Below are positions 36,450 to 45,171 of a stretch of 64,000 nucleotides of DNA, piece after piece. Position 1 is the stretch's first letter, and each line of letters begins with the position of its first letter. The stretch spans positions 186,001 to 250,000 of the forward strand of contig NZ_NESJ01000003.1 of NCBI RefSeq assembly GCF_003063645.1, written 5' to 3'. The notes under the pieces are model-generated. The model searched no databases, had not been told where the DNA came from, and saw only the letters and a program-made list of their open reading frames with translations. The stretch is from Limnohabitans sp. 2KL-51 (GTDB lineage: Bacteria; Pseudomonadota; Gammaproteobacteria; Burkholderiales; Burkholderiaceae_C). Position numbers and translations under genes: made by a program.

Positions 36450-37493
36450 ATGACACTGTCACCATCCCTTTTGAGCATCGTCTGTCTCCTGAGCGCCGCA
36501 TCGGCCCTGGCGCAGGACAAAGTGCTGAACATCTACTCGGCCCGTCACTACCCCACCGATGAAGTCATGTACAGCGACTTCACCAAAGCCACGGGCATCA
36601 AGATCAACCGTGTGGATGCTGATGATGCGGGTATTCTCGCCCGACTCAAGGCTGAAGGCGCAGCATCTCCTGCTGATGTGATTTTGCTGGTGGACGCCGC
36701 CCGCCTTTGGCGCGCCGAGGTCGATGGCCTTTTCTTGCCCATCAAGTCGGCCAAACTCGACCAAGCCATTCCCGCCAACCTGCGGGCCAAACCAGCCGAC
36801 AGCGGCGGCACGGCCTGGTTTGGCCTGTCCACTCGGGCACGCGTGGTCGTGTACGACAAGCTCAAATACAGCAAAACCGATGTGGACAGCTACGAGAAGC
36901 TGGCCGATGCCAAATTCAAGGGCAACCTGTGCATCCGCAGCGGCTCACACCCTTACAACCTGAGCTTGTTTGGCGCCATGACCGAGCACCTGGGTCCGCA
37001 AAAAACCGAAGCCTGGCTCAAAGGCCTGGTGGACAACATGGCACGCAGCCCCAAAGGCGGCGACACCGACCAAATCAAAGGCGTGGCTTCGGGCGAATGC
37101 GGCGTGGCCATCACCAACGCCTATTACCTGGCCCGCATGATGCGATCGAGCAACCCGGCCGACAAAGCCGTGACCGACAAAATCAGTGTGGTTTTCCCCA
37201 ACCAAACCAGCTGGGGCACCCACATGAACGTGGCCGGTGGCGCAGTCGCACGGCATGCCAAAAACACCGACAACGCCATCAGCTTTTTGGAATACTTGGC
37301 CAGCCCCGGCGCACAAAATCACTTTGCCAACGGCAACAACGAGTGGCCTGCAGCCAAAGGCGTGAGCTTTGACAACCCGGCCCTCAAAGCCATGACGGGT
37401 GGCAACTTCAAAAGCGAGTTGCTGCCGATCAGCGCCGTGGGCATGAACCAGATCAAGGTGCAGCAAATGCTGGACCGGGTGGGATTCAAGTGA
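36450..37493 (+). CDS. Fe(3+) ABC transporter periplasmic binding protein (FbpA/FutA family)
   Basis: A 347-residue periplasmic protein that binds ferric iron for ABC import. A signal peptide ends SAASALA. The mature start VLNIYSARHYPTDE carries the Tyr/His of the FutA/FbpA iron site, and tyrosines near the C-terminal third (ITNAYYLARMM, about 228-238) supply the paired Tyr ligands. The start at 36450 is used; 11 extra codons upstream lie across the promoter. No permease or ATPase genes follow, so partners must be elsewhere. A Fur-like box lies directly upstream. Confidence 0.92.
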   Translation: MTLSPSLLSIVCLLSAASALAQDKVLNIYSARHYPTDEVMYSDFTKATGIKINRVDADDAGILARLKAEGAASPADVILLVDAARLWRAEVDGLFLPIKSAKLDQAIPANLRAKPADSGGTAWFGLSTRARVVVYDKLKYSKTDVDSYEKLADAKFKGNLCIRSGSHPYNLSLFGAMTEHLGPQKTEAWLKGLVDNMARSPKGGDTDQIKGVASGECGVAITNAYYLARMMRSSNPADKAVTDKISVVFPNQTSWGTHMNVAGGAVARHAKNTDNAISFLEYLASPGAQNHFANGNNEWPAAKGVSFDNPALKAMTGGNFKSELLPISAVGMNQIKVQQMLDRVGFK

Positions 37494-37502
37494 CGCCCAA
37501 TA

Positions 37503-37814
37503 TCACAGGAACTTGACGCGCTCGCTCAAGGTCGCAAGGCTGACTTGCGGCGTCTTCAAGGCACCTTGGGCACCATGGCCCACCACCACGCCCATGCCCG
37601 CCACCGGGGCCAGACTGTCCAGCTGAAAACGCCCCACACCAGGTGTTTGGCGGATGAAGCATTTCTCGTCAAAGTACCGCCTGTCACCGTTGGCGTCGAT
37701 CTCGTCGCTGTCGACCGTCTCAAAGCCAATCAACGCGCGCACACCAGCCAAGTCCCCACCGCCCTCAACGGCGGTGATGGTCTTTTGGGTGGGATCAATC
37801 AGAAAACACAGCAT
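37503..37814 (-). CDS. Conserved hypothetical small protein
   Basis: A 103-residue soluble protein I do not assign to a family with confidence; it vaguely resembles DUF3846-type proteins (MLCFLIDPTQKTITAVEGG at the start). AAGGAG lies 7 bases before the ATG at 37814, which supports it being translated and fixes the start; a TTG two codons earlier is rejected. No signal peptide or membrane helix is seen. It lies 35 bases after the ahpF stop on the same strand, so it may be the last gene of the peroxide-defence unit. It converges on the iron-binding protein gene. Confidence 0.65.
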   Translation of the reverse strand: MLCFLIDPTQKTITAVEGGGDLAGVRALIGFETVDSDEIDANGDRRYFDEKCFIRQTPGVGRFQLDSLAPVAGMGVVVGHGAQGALKTPQVSLATLSERVKFL

Positions 37815-37849
37815 GGCCAAACTCCTTATGGACGCGGAAAAACGGCAGC

Positions 37850-39460
37850 TTAAGTCAGTACAGCGTCGGCTATGGTCTGCGACACCGAAGTAGCCACAGA
37901 AGCGGCCGGGGTACGGATCAGGTGGTCAAAGGCGCTCAGTGCGGCTTTGGCACCCTCACCCGCTGCGATCACGATCTGTTTGAAAGGCACAGTGGTGCAA
38001 TCGCCCGCGGCGAAAACGCCGGGCACATTGGTGTGGCCCTTGGCGTCCACCACGATCTCACCAAATTTGCTCAGCTCAACCGTGCCCTTGAGGAACTCGG
38101 TATTGGGCACCAGGCCAATTTGTACGAACACACCTTCCAACTCGACCCAGTGGTCATCGCCAGTCGTGCGGTCTTTGTAGCGGATGCCGTTGACCTTACC
38201 GCCATCGCCCGTGATTTCGGTGGTCTGCGCGTGGGTGTGCACCGTGACGTTGGGCAAGCTCTTGAGCTTGGCCACGAGCACCGCATCGGCCTTGAGCTGG
38301 TCGGCAAACTCGATCACCGTGACGTGTTTGACGATGCCCGCCAAGTCAATGGCCGCCTCGATGCCCGAGTTGCCGCCACCGATCACAGCGGTGCGCTTGC
38401 CCTTGAACAACGGGCCATCGCAATGCGGGCAATAGGCCACGCCTTTGTTTTTGTACTCGGCTTCGCCGGGCACGTTGACATTGCGCCAGCGTGCGCCGGT
38501 GGACAAGATCACGGTGCGTGCCCGCAAGGTACCGCCATTTTCCATCTTGACCTGTACCAGGCCGCCGGTTTCGGTGGCGGGGATGATTTGGGCGGCGCGC
38601 TGCAAGTTCATGATGTCCACGCCGTACTGACGCACCTGCGCCTCGAGCGCAGCGGCAAACTTGGGACCATCGGTTTCCAGCACCGAAATGTAATTTTCAA
38701 TGGCCATGGTGTCGTTGGTCTGGCCACCAAAACGCTCGGCGGCCACACCCACGCGGATGCCTTTGCGGGCGGCATACACAGCAGCCGCTGCACCGGCAGG
38801 GCCACCGCCGACGATCAACACCTCATAAGGCTCTTTGACGTCGAGCTTGGCGGCGTCACGCTCACCGGCTTTGGTGTCGAGCTTGGCGATAATTTCTTCC
38901 ACCGACATGCGGCCTGAGCCGAAGACCTGGCCGTTCAAAAAGACCATAGGCACCGCCATGATCTGGCGCTCTTCCACTTCTTTCTGGAATGCGCCGCCTT
39001 CGATCACCACCGTTTTGACCTGCGGGTTAACGATGGCCATGAGCGACAAAGCCTGCACCACGTCGGGGCAGTTGTGGCAGCTCAGCGACATGTAGACCTC
39101 GAAATTGAAGTTACCTTCAAGGGCCTTGATGCTGTCAATGATGTCGGCCTCGACCTTAGGGGGGTGACCGCCCGTCCACAGCAGGGCCAAGACCAGCGAG
39201 GTGAACTCGTGGCCGAGTGGCAAGCCTGCAAAACGCACCCCAGTGGTCTGGCCTTCGCGGGCCACCACAAAAGACGGCTTGCGTGCATCGTCACCCGAGG
39301 TGTCCAGACTGACCTTGTCAGACAAACCGACGATGGTTTCCAACAGGTTTTTCATGTCAACGCCCGTCTCGCTGTCGTCCAACGAGGCGATCAGGCGGAT
39401 CGGCTGGCGCAGCAAGGCCAGGTATTGCTGAAGTTGGGCTTTGAGGGTGTCGTCGAGCAT
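37850..39460 (-). CDS. ahpF: Alkyl hydroperoxide reductase subunit F
   Basis: AhpF passes electrons from NADH to AhpC. The 536-residue flavoprotein has an N-terminal tandem thioredoxin-like domain with its CxxC in [12 protein letters not shown] (near residue 129), the FAD-binding loop [18 protein letters not shown] (about 217-234), the redox disulfide YCPHCDGP (near 346) and the NADH-binding loop [17 protein letters not shown]. ahpC lies 163 bases upstream on the same strand, so the two are expressed together or by tandem promoters under peroxide control. Confidence 0.97.
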   Translation of the reverse strand: MLDDTLKAQLQQYLALLRQPIRLIASLDDSETGVDMKNLLETIVGLSDKVSLDTSGDDARKPSFVVAREGQTTGVRFAGLPLGHEFTSLVLALLWTGGHPPKVEADIIDSIKALEGNFNFEVYMSLSCHNCPDVVQALSLMAIVNPQVKTVVIEGGAFQKEVEERQIMAVPMVFLNGQVFGSGRMSVEEIIAKLDTKAGERDAAKLDVKEPYEVLIVGGGPAGAAAAVYAARKGIRVGVAAERFGGQTNDTMAIENYISVLETDGPKFAAALEAQVRQYGVDIMNLQRAAQIIPATETGGLVQVKMENGGTLRARTVILSTGARWRNVNVPGEAEYKNKGVAYCPHCDGPLFKGKRTAVIGGGNSGIEAAIDLAGIVKHVTVIEFADQLKADAVLVAKLKSLPNVTVHTHAQTTEITGDGGKVNGIRYKDRTTGDDHWVELEGVFVQIGLVPNTEFLKGTVELSKFGEIVVDAKGHTNVPGVFAAGDCTTVPFKQIVIAAGEGAKAALSAFDHLIRTPAASVATSVSQTIADAVLT

Positions 39461-39623
39461 GGTGATCTCCGGTTTTCAGGGGGCAGTGAACTTGGACCCG
39501 CACTTGTGGCGCAGGCCAGGGAACTTGGGGGGACTTTGGGGGGAAAACGTTGAGCGCAAGGCACGCAGGCTTGTGACCCGCATGCGTTGAACTCAGCGCC
39601 CTGACCAGCAGGGCACCCGAGAT

Positions 39624-40190
39624 TTAGATCTTGCCGACCAGGTCGATGGAAGGAGCCAAAGTCTTGGCGCCTTCTTTCCACTTGGCGGGGCACACTTGGC
39701 CAGGGTTGGCGGCGGTGTACTGAGCGGCTTTGAGCTTACGCAGGGTCTCGGACACGTCGCGAGCGATCTCGTTGGAGTGCACTTCGGCGGTCTTGATCAT
39801 GCCTTCGGGGTTGATGATGAAGGTGCCGCGCAGTGCCAGGCCTTCTTCTTCAATGTGCACGCCAAAAGCGCGTGTCAGAGTGTGTGTAGGGTCGCCGACC
39901 AAGGGGAACTTGGCCTTGCCCACGGCAGGCGATGTCTCGTGCCACACCTTGTGCGAGAAGTGGGTGTCGGTGGTGACGATGTAGACCTCAGCACCGGCTT
40001 TCTGGAATTCGGCATAGTTGTCAGCCGCGTCTTCGATTTCGGTGGGGCAGTTGAAGGTGAAGGCGGCGGGCATGAAAATCAGCACCGACCACTCGCCCTT
40101 GAGGGTTTCGTTGGACACTTGCACGAACTTGCCGTTGTGGAAAGCCTGGGTTTTGAAGGGCTGGACTTGGGTATTGATCAAAGAGGACAT
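39624..40190 (-). CDS. ahpC: Alkyl hydroperoxide reductase subunit C (peroxiredoxin)
   Basis: AhpC reduces peroxides as a typical 2-Cys peroxiredoxin. From the ATG at 40190 it is 188 residues. The peroxidatic cysteine is C48 in PAAFTFNCPTE and the resolving cysteine is in GQVCPAKW near residue 167. Most AhpC have Val before the Cys (FTFVCPTE); here it is Asn. The frame extends upstream to 40253 but AAGGAAATG sits just before 40190. An OxyR-like site and a -10 sequence precede the gene. ahpF follows. Confidence 0.97.
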   Translation of the reverse strand: MSSLINTQVQPFKTQAFHNGKFVQVSNETLKGEWSVLIFMPAAFTFNCPTEIEDAADNYAEFQKAGAEVYIVTTDTHFSHKVWHETSPAVGKAKFPLVGDPTHTLTRAFGVHIEEEGLALRGTFIINPEGMIKTAEVHSNEIARDVSETLRKLKAAQYTAANPGQVCPAKWKEGAKTLAPSIDLVGKI

Positions 40191-40248
40191 GGTCATTTCC
40201 TTTGGGTGGTTTAAAAAAACTATCGAATGAGAAAACTCATTGGTCGCA

Positions 40249-40315
40249 ATCATAATGCAACCTAGGGTTTCTACTCATGAGTAGTTCCTATCGACCTCAT
40301 AGGAAAAAGCTTTCA
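40249..40315 (-). promoter_or_regulatory. ahpC promoter with OxyR-like operator
   Basis: On the minus strand a TATGAT -10 lies at 40249-40254. About 45 bases upstream is the palindrome CTAT-N7-ATAG (40288-40302), extended to TTCCTAT/ATAGGAA, which matches the centre of the OxyR consensus (ATAG-N7-CTAT units); flanking half-sites match partly. A perfect 14-bp palindrome CTACTCATGAGTAG (40271-40284) overlaps the -35 region. Placement just upstream of -35 is what OxyR activation of ahpC requires. oxyR itself is not in the window. Confidence 0.6.
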
Positions 40316-40765
40316 GCTCAAGCCTTCCAATTGATTTTTCCACCCCCCCTGAGCCAACCCCACGGCCAAACTCAGCCAAGCCAATATCCAGGACGCGCCG
40401 CCCCAAGGGACCAGGGCACGCAACGCATCCCACCCCAACACATGCCGCGCATACAGGTTGAAACTGAACAAGAACAAGCCCAGCACCATGAGCCAGCCCG
40501 CCGTCTGCAACCAACGCGATCTTCCGCAGACCCGCAACGCCAGCCCGGTTAACAACAACCCCAGCGAGTGAAATTGCTGCTGGCTCAAAGCGGTTTGCAC
40601 CGCCGGGGGCATGCCCCCGGCAAACACCGGCAAATGCGCAAAGGCGGCGCTGAACACCACGCTGGTGCAGGCACTGATCGCCCCCAGCGCAAGAAACCAC
40701 CGGGCAGAGTGGGGCCAGACTTCAAAAGAAGAACCAAAGATATTTGCAGAAGACGGGCTGGACAT
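40313..40765 (-). CDS. DUF423 family small membrane protein
   Basis: A 150-residue protein with four predicted helices and the DUF423/YgdD layout: RWFLALGAISACTSVVFSAA at the start, FHSLGLLLTGLALR in the middle and SFNLYARHVLGWDALRALVP near the end. The function of this family is unknown. The ATG at 40765 is chosen; the frame continues upstream through the region before the divergent DUF3149 gene but without similarity. The ahpC promoter region lies downstream of its stop. Confidence 0.82.
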   Translation of the reverse strand: MSSPSSANIFGSSFEVWPHSARWFLALGAISACTSVVFSAAFAHLPVFAGGMPPAVQTALSQQQFHSLGLLLTGLALRVCGRSRWLQTAGWLMVLGLFLFSFNLYARHVLGWDALRALVPWGGASWILAWLSLAVGLAQGGWKNQLEGLS

Positions 40766-40901
40766 GGTTCGGCTGGTCGAAAGGTGAAAAATGAACCTGC
40801 GCATTGGAGCACGACTTTGTGCGTCAGATTTGATTTTCATCAGACACTGGCCACGCGCCTGGGTGCACAGTGAAACGTCAATACCAACCCAAGGAAGCAC
40901 C

Positions 40902-41030
40902 GTGAAACTGCTGATCGATTTGTTTTCCACCGACTACGGCCTGATGAGTTTGGCCGTGATCGTGGTCATGCTGCTGATGGGTGCTTTTTTCTTGCGCATG
41001 TTTTTGCACAAGATGAACCACAACGAATGA
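40902..41030 (+). CDS. DUF3149 family single-helix small protein
   Basis: A 42-residue membrane peptide starting with GTG at 40902 behind a good AAGGA site. It reads KLLIDLFSTDYGLMSLAVIV then a helix and a basic MFLHKMNHNE end, which matches the DUF3149 pattern (short amphipathic start, TDxGLMSL, one membrane helix). An upstream ATG in frame (40791) gives no family similarity. Function is unknown. It is divergent from the DUF423 gene. Confidence 0.82.
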   Translation: MKLLIDLFSTDYGLMSLAVIVVMLLMGAFFLRMFLHKMNHNE

Positions 41031-41200
41031 CCGCTCTCACCAGCGGTCTGCGGCAACTCCCTGCCCGCCCGCCGGGCGACAGCACCATCTGCCACAAGGG
41101 GTTGTCGCAGGCCCGGAAGGTGCCCGTGCAATCCGCAGGACGCAGCACCTCAGGCGTTAAAAACAGACGGGTTGCCCTTGGGCCCTACCTTGCCAAAGGG

Positions 41201-41227
41201 CATAATTGACGTTGACGTAACGTCAAC
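41201..41227 (+). promoter_or_regulatory. -10 box and palindromic operator before the SDR gene
   Basis: CATAAT (41201-41206) is followed by GTTGACGTAACGTCAAC (41211-41227), an inverted repeat with 8-bp arms around a single central A. It sits at the expected transcription start, so a bound repressor would block initiation. Palindromes with ACGT cores are typical of regulators of acyl-CoA and branched-chain degradation genes in betaproteobacteria (MerR/TetR types); which one acts here is a guess. Confidence 0.5.
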
Positions 41228-41245
41228 CACATTCAGGAGCAACCC

Positions 41246-42004
41246 ATGGACATTCAAGGCAAGGTTTTCATCGTCACCGGCGGCGCATCGGGCTTGGGCG
41301 AAGGCACAGCGCGCATGCTGGCGGCCCACGGCGGCAAGGTGGTGATTGCCGACATGCAGGCTGAAAAAGGTGAAACGATTTCCAAGGAATTGGGCGGCGC
41401 ATTCGTTAAATGCGACGTGAGCAACGAAGCCGACGGCCAAGCCGTGGTGGCCCAAGCCGTATCCATGGGAAAGCTGGTGGGTCTGGTCAACTGCGCTGGC
41501 ATCGCCCCCGCTGAAAAAACCGTGGGCAAGAACGGCGCACACAACCTGGCCGTCTACACCAAGACCATCATGGTCAACCTGGTGGGCACCTTCAACATGA
41601 TCCGCCTTGCCTCTGAAGCCATGTGCAAAAACGAACCCGAAGCCACCGGAGAGCGCGGCGTGCTGATCAGCACCGCCAGCGTGGCGGCTTACGACGGCCA
41701 AATCGGTCAGGCCGCTTATGCCGCATCCAAAGGCGGCATCGTCGGCATGACCCTGCCCATTGCCCGCGACCTCTCGCGCAACGGCATCCGCAACATGACG
41801 ATTGCCCCCGGCATCTTTGGCACCCCCATGCTGTTTGGCATGCCACAAGAAGTGCAAGACGCGCTGGCCGCCGGCGTGCCTTTCCCCAGCCGCTTGGGCA
41901 CCCCTCAGGACTACGCCAAGCTGGCCAAACACATCATCGAAAACGACATGCTTAATGGCGAGGTGATCCGTCTGGATGGTGCGATTCGTTTGGCTCCGAA
42001 GTGA
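41246..42004 (+). CDS. SDR-family 3-hydroxyacyl-CoA dehydrogenase (type II, HSD10-like)
   Basis: A 252-residue short-chain dehydrogenase. Cofactor loop [11 protein letters not shown] (about 10-20), NCAGIAPA (about 89-96), and the catalytic Ser and Y-x3-K in [20 protein letters not shown] and the following KGG. The [12 protein letters not shown] region and QAAYAASK arrangement match type II 3-hydroxyacyl-CoA dehydrogenases, which oxidise 3-hydroxyacyl-CoA or 2-methyl-3-hydroxybutyryl-CoA in beta-oxidation and isoleucine degradation. AGGAG precedes the ATG. It is monocistronic, with a palindromic operator upstream and a terminator downstream. Confidence 0.88.
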   Translation: MDIQGKVFIVTGGASGLGEGTARMLAAHGGKVVIADMQAEKGETISKELGGAFVKCDVSNEADGQAVVAQAVSMGKLVGLVNCAGIAPAEKTVGKNGAHNLAVYTKTIMVNLVGTFNMIRLASEAMCKNEPEATGERGVLISTASVAAYDGQIGQAAYAASKGGIVGMTLPIARDLSRNGIRNMTIAPGIFGTPMLFGMPQEVQDALAAGVPFPSRLGTPQDYAKLAKHIIENDMLNGEVIRLDGAIRLAPK

Positions 42005-42029
42005 GCTGATGCGCTAAGGCGGATTTTTG

Positions 42030-42056
42030 ACAGACCCTTCGGGGCCTGTTTTTTTT
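42030..42056 (+). terminator. Rho-independent terminator of the SDR gene
   Basis: Stem ACAG(A)CCC/GGG(C)CTGT with a TTCG tetraloop and one internal mismatch, followed by eight T, 25 bases after the stop. Confidence 0.8.
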
Positions 42057-42148
42057 CAGGGCCTCAATTTTGATCCGGCCTGAGTGAATACCCGAAAGTG
42101 CGCAAATCTTGGTAACGATCACTGGCATCATCTTTTCAAGGAAAAGCT

Positions 42149-43963
42149 ATGAATATTTCATTGCCTTTGAGCCTCACAGTCATAGCGCTGTTGAGCGCCT
42201 GCACCACACAGCCCCCCCGCAGCGATTTCCGCTACAGCGTGCCCGATCACGCCACGCAACCCGAAGCGGCCAGTGGCAACACCAGCAAACCCGGCTGGGC
42301 CTTCACGCGCCAAGCGGTGGCAGCCGCCAACCCGCTGGCCACCGATGCGGGGCACCAGGTGCTGCGCGCAGGCGGCTCGGCACTCGATGCGGCCATTGCC
42401 GTGCAAATGGTGCTGGGCCTGGTCGAGCCGCAATCCAGTGGCATTGGCGGCGGTGCATTTTTGCTGCACTTTGATGGCCAAAAAGTCACAGCGCACGACG
42501 GGCGCGAAACCGCCCCCGCTGGCGCACGCGGCGACATATTTCTAGACCAGGGCAAGCCTCTGCCTTTTGCGGATGCCGTGCAGAGCGGCCATTCGGTGGG
42601 CGTGCCCGGCGTGGTGCGCATGCTGGAGGTGGCCCACCGCCAGCACGGCCGTCTGCCTTGGGCGCAGTTACTGCAGCCCGCCATCACCCTGGCAGAGCAA
42701 GGCTTTCGGGTCAGCCCCCGTTTGCACGCATTGCTGAACGCCGACGCGCTGCTCAAACAAGACCCGCTGGCCCTGCGCTTTTTCTACCAAGCCGATGGCC
42801 AAGCCTGGCCCGTGGGCCATGTGCTGCGCAACCCCGAATATGGCCATGTGTTGCGACGCATTGCCGAGGGTGGCAGCCGCGCCCTGCACGAAGGGCCGGT
42901 GGCCCAGGCCATGGTGGCACGCACGGCCCAAGCACCCCGCCCTGGCACCCTGAGCCTGCAAGACTTGGCCAACTACCAGCCCCGCATGCGCGAAGCCCTG
43001 TGTTTTGACCACACAGCCGCATCGCGGGCCTACCGCATCTGCGGCTTTCCGCCACCGTCTTCGGGCCAGATCGCCATTGGCCAAATTTTGGGCATGCTGG
43101 GCCACACCCAGGCCCAAGGCCCCGAGCTGGCAGGCGGCCTGCCCGCATCCGACTGGCTGCACCGTTACACCGAAGCCTCGCGCCTGGCTTTTGCCGACCG
43201 GGCGCAGTTTGTGGCCGACCCGGAATTTGTGAGCGCCCCCGCTGGCGACTGGCGCATCCTGCTCGCGCCCGGCTACCTGCGCGAACGCAGTCAGCTGATC
43301 GGTGCCCAGGCCATGAAAGCGGCCCCAGCGGGCCAGCCCGGCGGCCAAAAAACCAGCTTCGCCCCCATGCCCACACAAACCGAGTACGGCACCAGCCACA
43401 TCAGCGTGGTCGATGCACAAGGTCGCGCAGTGGCCATGACCACCACCATCGAAGCCGCCTTTGGTTCACGCCGCATGGTCACCACCGACCCGACTCGGCC
43501 CGGCGGCTTTTTGCTCAACAACCAGTTGACCGATTTCAGCCTGGCCCCTGCCGACGCGCAGGGCCGCCCGATTGCCAACCGGGTTGAGCCCGGCAAACGC
43601 CCGCGCTCGTCGATGTCGCCCACACTGGTGTTTGACAAGGCCACAGGCCAACTCCTCATGAGCGGCGGCAGCCCCGGGGGCGCACTCATCATCCACTACA
43701 CCGCCAAGCTGCTCACGGGCACGCTGCACTGGGGCATGAACGCGCAGCAGGCGATTGACCTGCCCAACTTCGGCTCGCTGGGTGGTCCGACATTGCTGGA
43801 AGCCCAGCGCTTTGACCGCAGCACCGTGGACGCCCTGAAAGCGCGCGGCCACGAGGTGTTCGAAATGGAAATGACCAGCGGCCTTCAGGCCATAGAGCGC
43901 ACACCCAAAGGCTGGTTTGGCGGCGCCGATCCCCGGCGCGAAGGCGTGGTGCAGGGCGACTGA
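42149..43963 (+). CDS. ggt: Gamma-glutamyltransferase (glutathione hydrolase), lipoprotein
   Basis: GGT cleaves glutathione and related gamma-glutamyl compounds outside the cytoplasm. The 604-residue precursor has a lipobox (LLSAC near residue 18), so it is probably membrane-anchored. The enzyme self-cleaves before its nucleophilic threonine, here in EYGTSHISVVD near residue 415, giving large and small subunits. Other marks are GGSALDAAIAVQMVLGLVEP, SSGIGGGAFLLH and the SMSPTLVF and SGGSPGGALI loops in the small subunit. A Tat-type Bug gene follows 109 bases later. Confidence 0.95.
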   Translation: MNISLPLSLTVIALLSACTTQPPRSDFRYSVPDHATQPEAASGNTSKPGWAFTRQAVAAANPLATDAGHQVLRAGGSALDAAIAVQMVLGLVEPQSSGIGGGAFLLHFDGQKVTAHDGRETAPAGARGDIFLDQGKPLPFADAVQSGHSVGVPGVVRMLEVAHRQHGRLPWAQLLQPAITLAEQGFRVSPRLHALLNADALLKQDPLALRFFYQADGQAWPVGHVLRNPEYGHVLRRIAEGGSRALHEGPVAQAMVARTAQAPRPGTLSLQDLANYQPRMREALCFDHTAASRAYRICGFPPPSSGQIAIGQILGMLGHTQAQGPELAGGLPASDWLHRYTEASRLAFADRAQFVADPEFVSAPAGDWRILLAPGYLRERSQLIGAQAMKAAPAGQPGGQKTSFAPMPTQTEYGTSHISVVDAQGRAVAMTTTIEAAFGSRRMVTTDPTRPGGFLLNNQLTDFSLAPADAQGRPIANRVEPGKRPRSSMSPTLVFDKATGQLLMSGGSPGGALIIHYTAKLLTGTLHWGMNAQQAIDLPNFGSLGGPTLLEAQRFDRSTVDALKARGHEVFEMEMTSGLQAIERTPKGWFGGADPRREGVVQGD

Positions 43964-44072
43964 GCTTCAGTCACCCAAGCGACCACACCCGGGCTGCGGC
44001 TCAGGTTTGCCCTCTTGCCAGTTCGCGTCGCTTCCATTGCAATGGTCACACCCATTCCAACAGGAGACCTTT

Positions 44073-45056
44073 GTGAACACCCCAGGCACCAGCCGTCGCA
44101 CTTTTGTTCAAGCATCCGCAGCCGCCGCGGCCGCGGTGGCCTTCCCCAGCTTGGCCCAGGCACAGGCTTTTCCGGCCAAGCCCATCAAACTGATCTGCCC
44201 TTGGCCTGCGGGCGGTTCGACGGACGCCGTGATGCGCGCTTTGGCCGAGAGCGCCACCAAGGCGCTGGGTGTTCAAGTCATCATCGAAAACAAACCCGGT
44301 GCCAGTGGCATGCTCGGTCCCAACGAGTTGGTGCGTGCCCAACCCGACGGCTACACCCTGTCGCAAATCACCATCGGCGTGGCGCGTTTGCCCCACATGA
44401 TGAAGATGCAGTTTGACCCGCTCAAAGATTTCACCTACATCGCCTGCCTGACCGGCTACACCTTCGGCGTGGTGGTGCGGGCCGACTCACCCATCAAGTC
44501 GATTGCCGACCTGGTGTCTTTTGCCAAAGCCAACCCGGGCAAGTTCACGTATGGGTCGACAGGTAACGGCACCACGCCACACCTGGCGTTTGCCGAATTC
44601 GCCAACAAAGCCAAGATCGATGTCACCCACGTGCCCTTCAAAGGCAGCACCGACGGACTTCAAGCGGTGTTGGGTGGCCATGTCATGTCGCACAGCGACG
44701 CCACCGGCTGGGCACCGCAGGTCGAAGCAGGCACCATGCGCCTGCTGGCCACCTACGGCAGCAAACGCACCAAGCGCTGGCCCAACGTGCCCACGCTCAA
44801 CGAACTCGGTTTCGACACCGTCTCCGATTCGCCCTTCGGCATCGGCGGCCCCAAGGGCATGGACCCGGCCGTGGTCAAACGCCTGCACGACGCCTTCAGG
44901 AGCACGCTGCAAGATCCGGCCGTGCTGGCCAGCTTCGACAAATACGACCAATCGGTGATCTACATGGGCACCGATGAATACACCCAGTTCATCCGCAACA
45001 TGTTCCAGTCCGAAAAAGCGACCATCGAACGCTTGGGCTTGGCCATGAAAACTTAA
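44073..45056 (+). CDS. Bug/TctC-family substrate-binding protein with Tat signal
   Basis: A 327-residue Bug protein. It starts with GTG at 44073 behind AGGAG. The leader has SRRTFVQAS followed by an alanine-rich helix, a twin-arginine (Tat) signal, unlike the Sec signals of the two other Bug proteins here, which suggests it is exported folded. The mature part opens FPAKPIKLICPWPAGGSTD and has IIENKPGASGMLGPNELVRA. No TctA or TctB gene is near. A frame extension to 43917 overlaps ggt and is not coding. Confidence 0.9.
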   Translation: MNTPGTSRRTFVQASAAAAAAVAFPSLAQAQAFPAKPIKLICPWPAGGSTDAVMRALAESATKALGVQVIIENKPGASGMLGPNELVRAQPDGYTLSQITIGVARLPHMMKMQFDPLKDFTYIACLTGYTFGVVVRADSPIKSIADLVSFAKANPGKFTYGSTGNGTTPHLAFAEFANKAKIDVTHVPFKGSTDGLQAVLGGHVMSHSDATGWAPQVEAGTMRLLATYGSKRTKRWPNVPTLNELGFDTVSDSPFGIGGPKGMDPAVVKRLHDAFRSTLQDPAVLASFDKYDQSVIYMGTDEYTQFIRNMFQSEKATIERLGLAMKT

Positions 45057-45103
45057 AAAAGGTCAAAACGTCTCGCCTGGAGGCGGCAGGGGCAAGGACT
45101 CCC

Positions 45104-45134
45104 AAAAAAAACGGCAGCCTAGGCTGCCGTTTTG
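45104..45134. terminator. Bidirectional terminator between Bug gene and acs
   Basis: ACGGCAGCCTAGGCTGCCGT (45111-45130) is a perfect palindrome flanked by eight A on the left and four T on the right, so it can end transcripts from both the Bug gene and acs, whose ends converge here. Confidence 0.9.
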
Positions 45135-45171
45135 CTTGGATGCCGGATCCAGTCCAGCATGACAGATGGGG

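Noticed and set aside
41031..41245. Possible SRP (4.5S) RNA because of a CAGGCCCGGAAGG stretch
   Set aside because: The rest of the conserved SRP RNA core (the GGAGCAGCC side) does not follow, so the match is too short.
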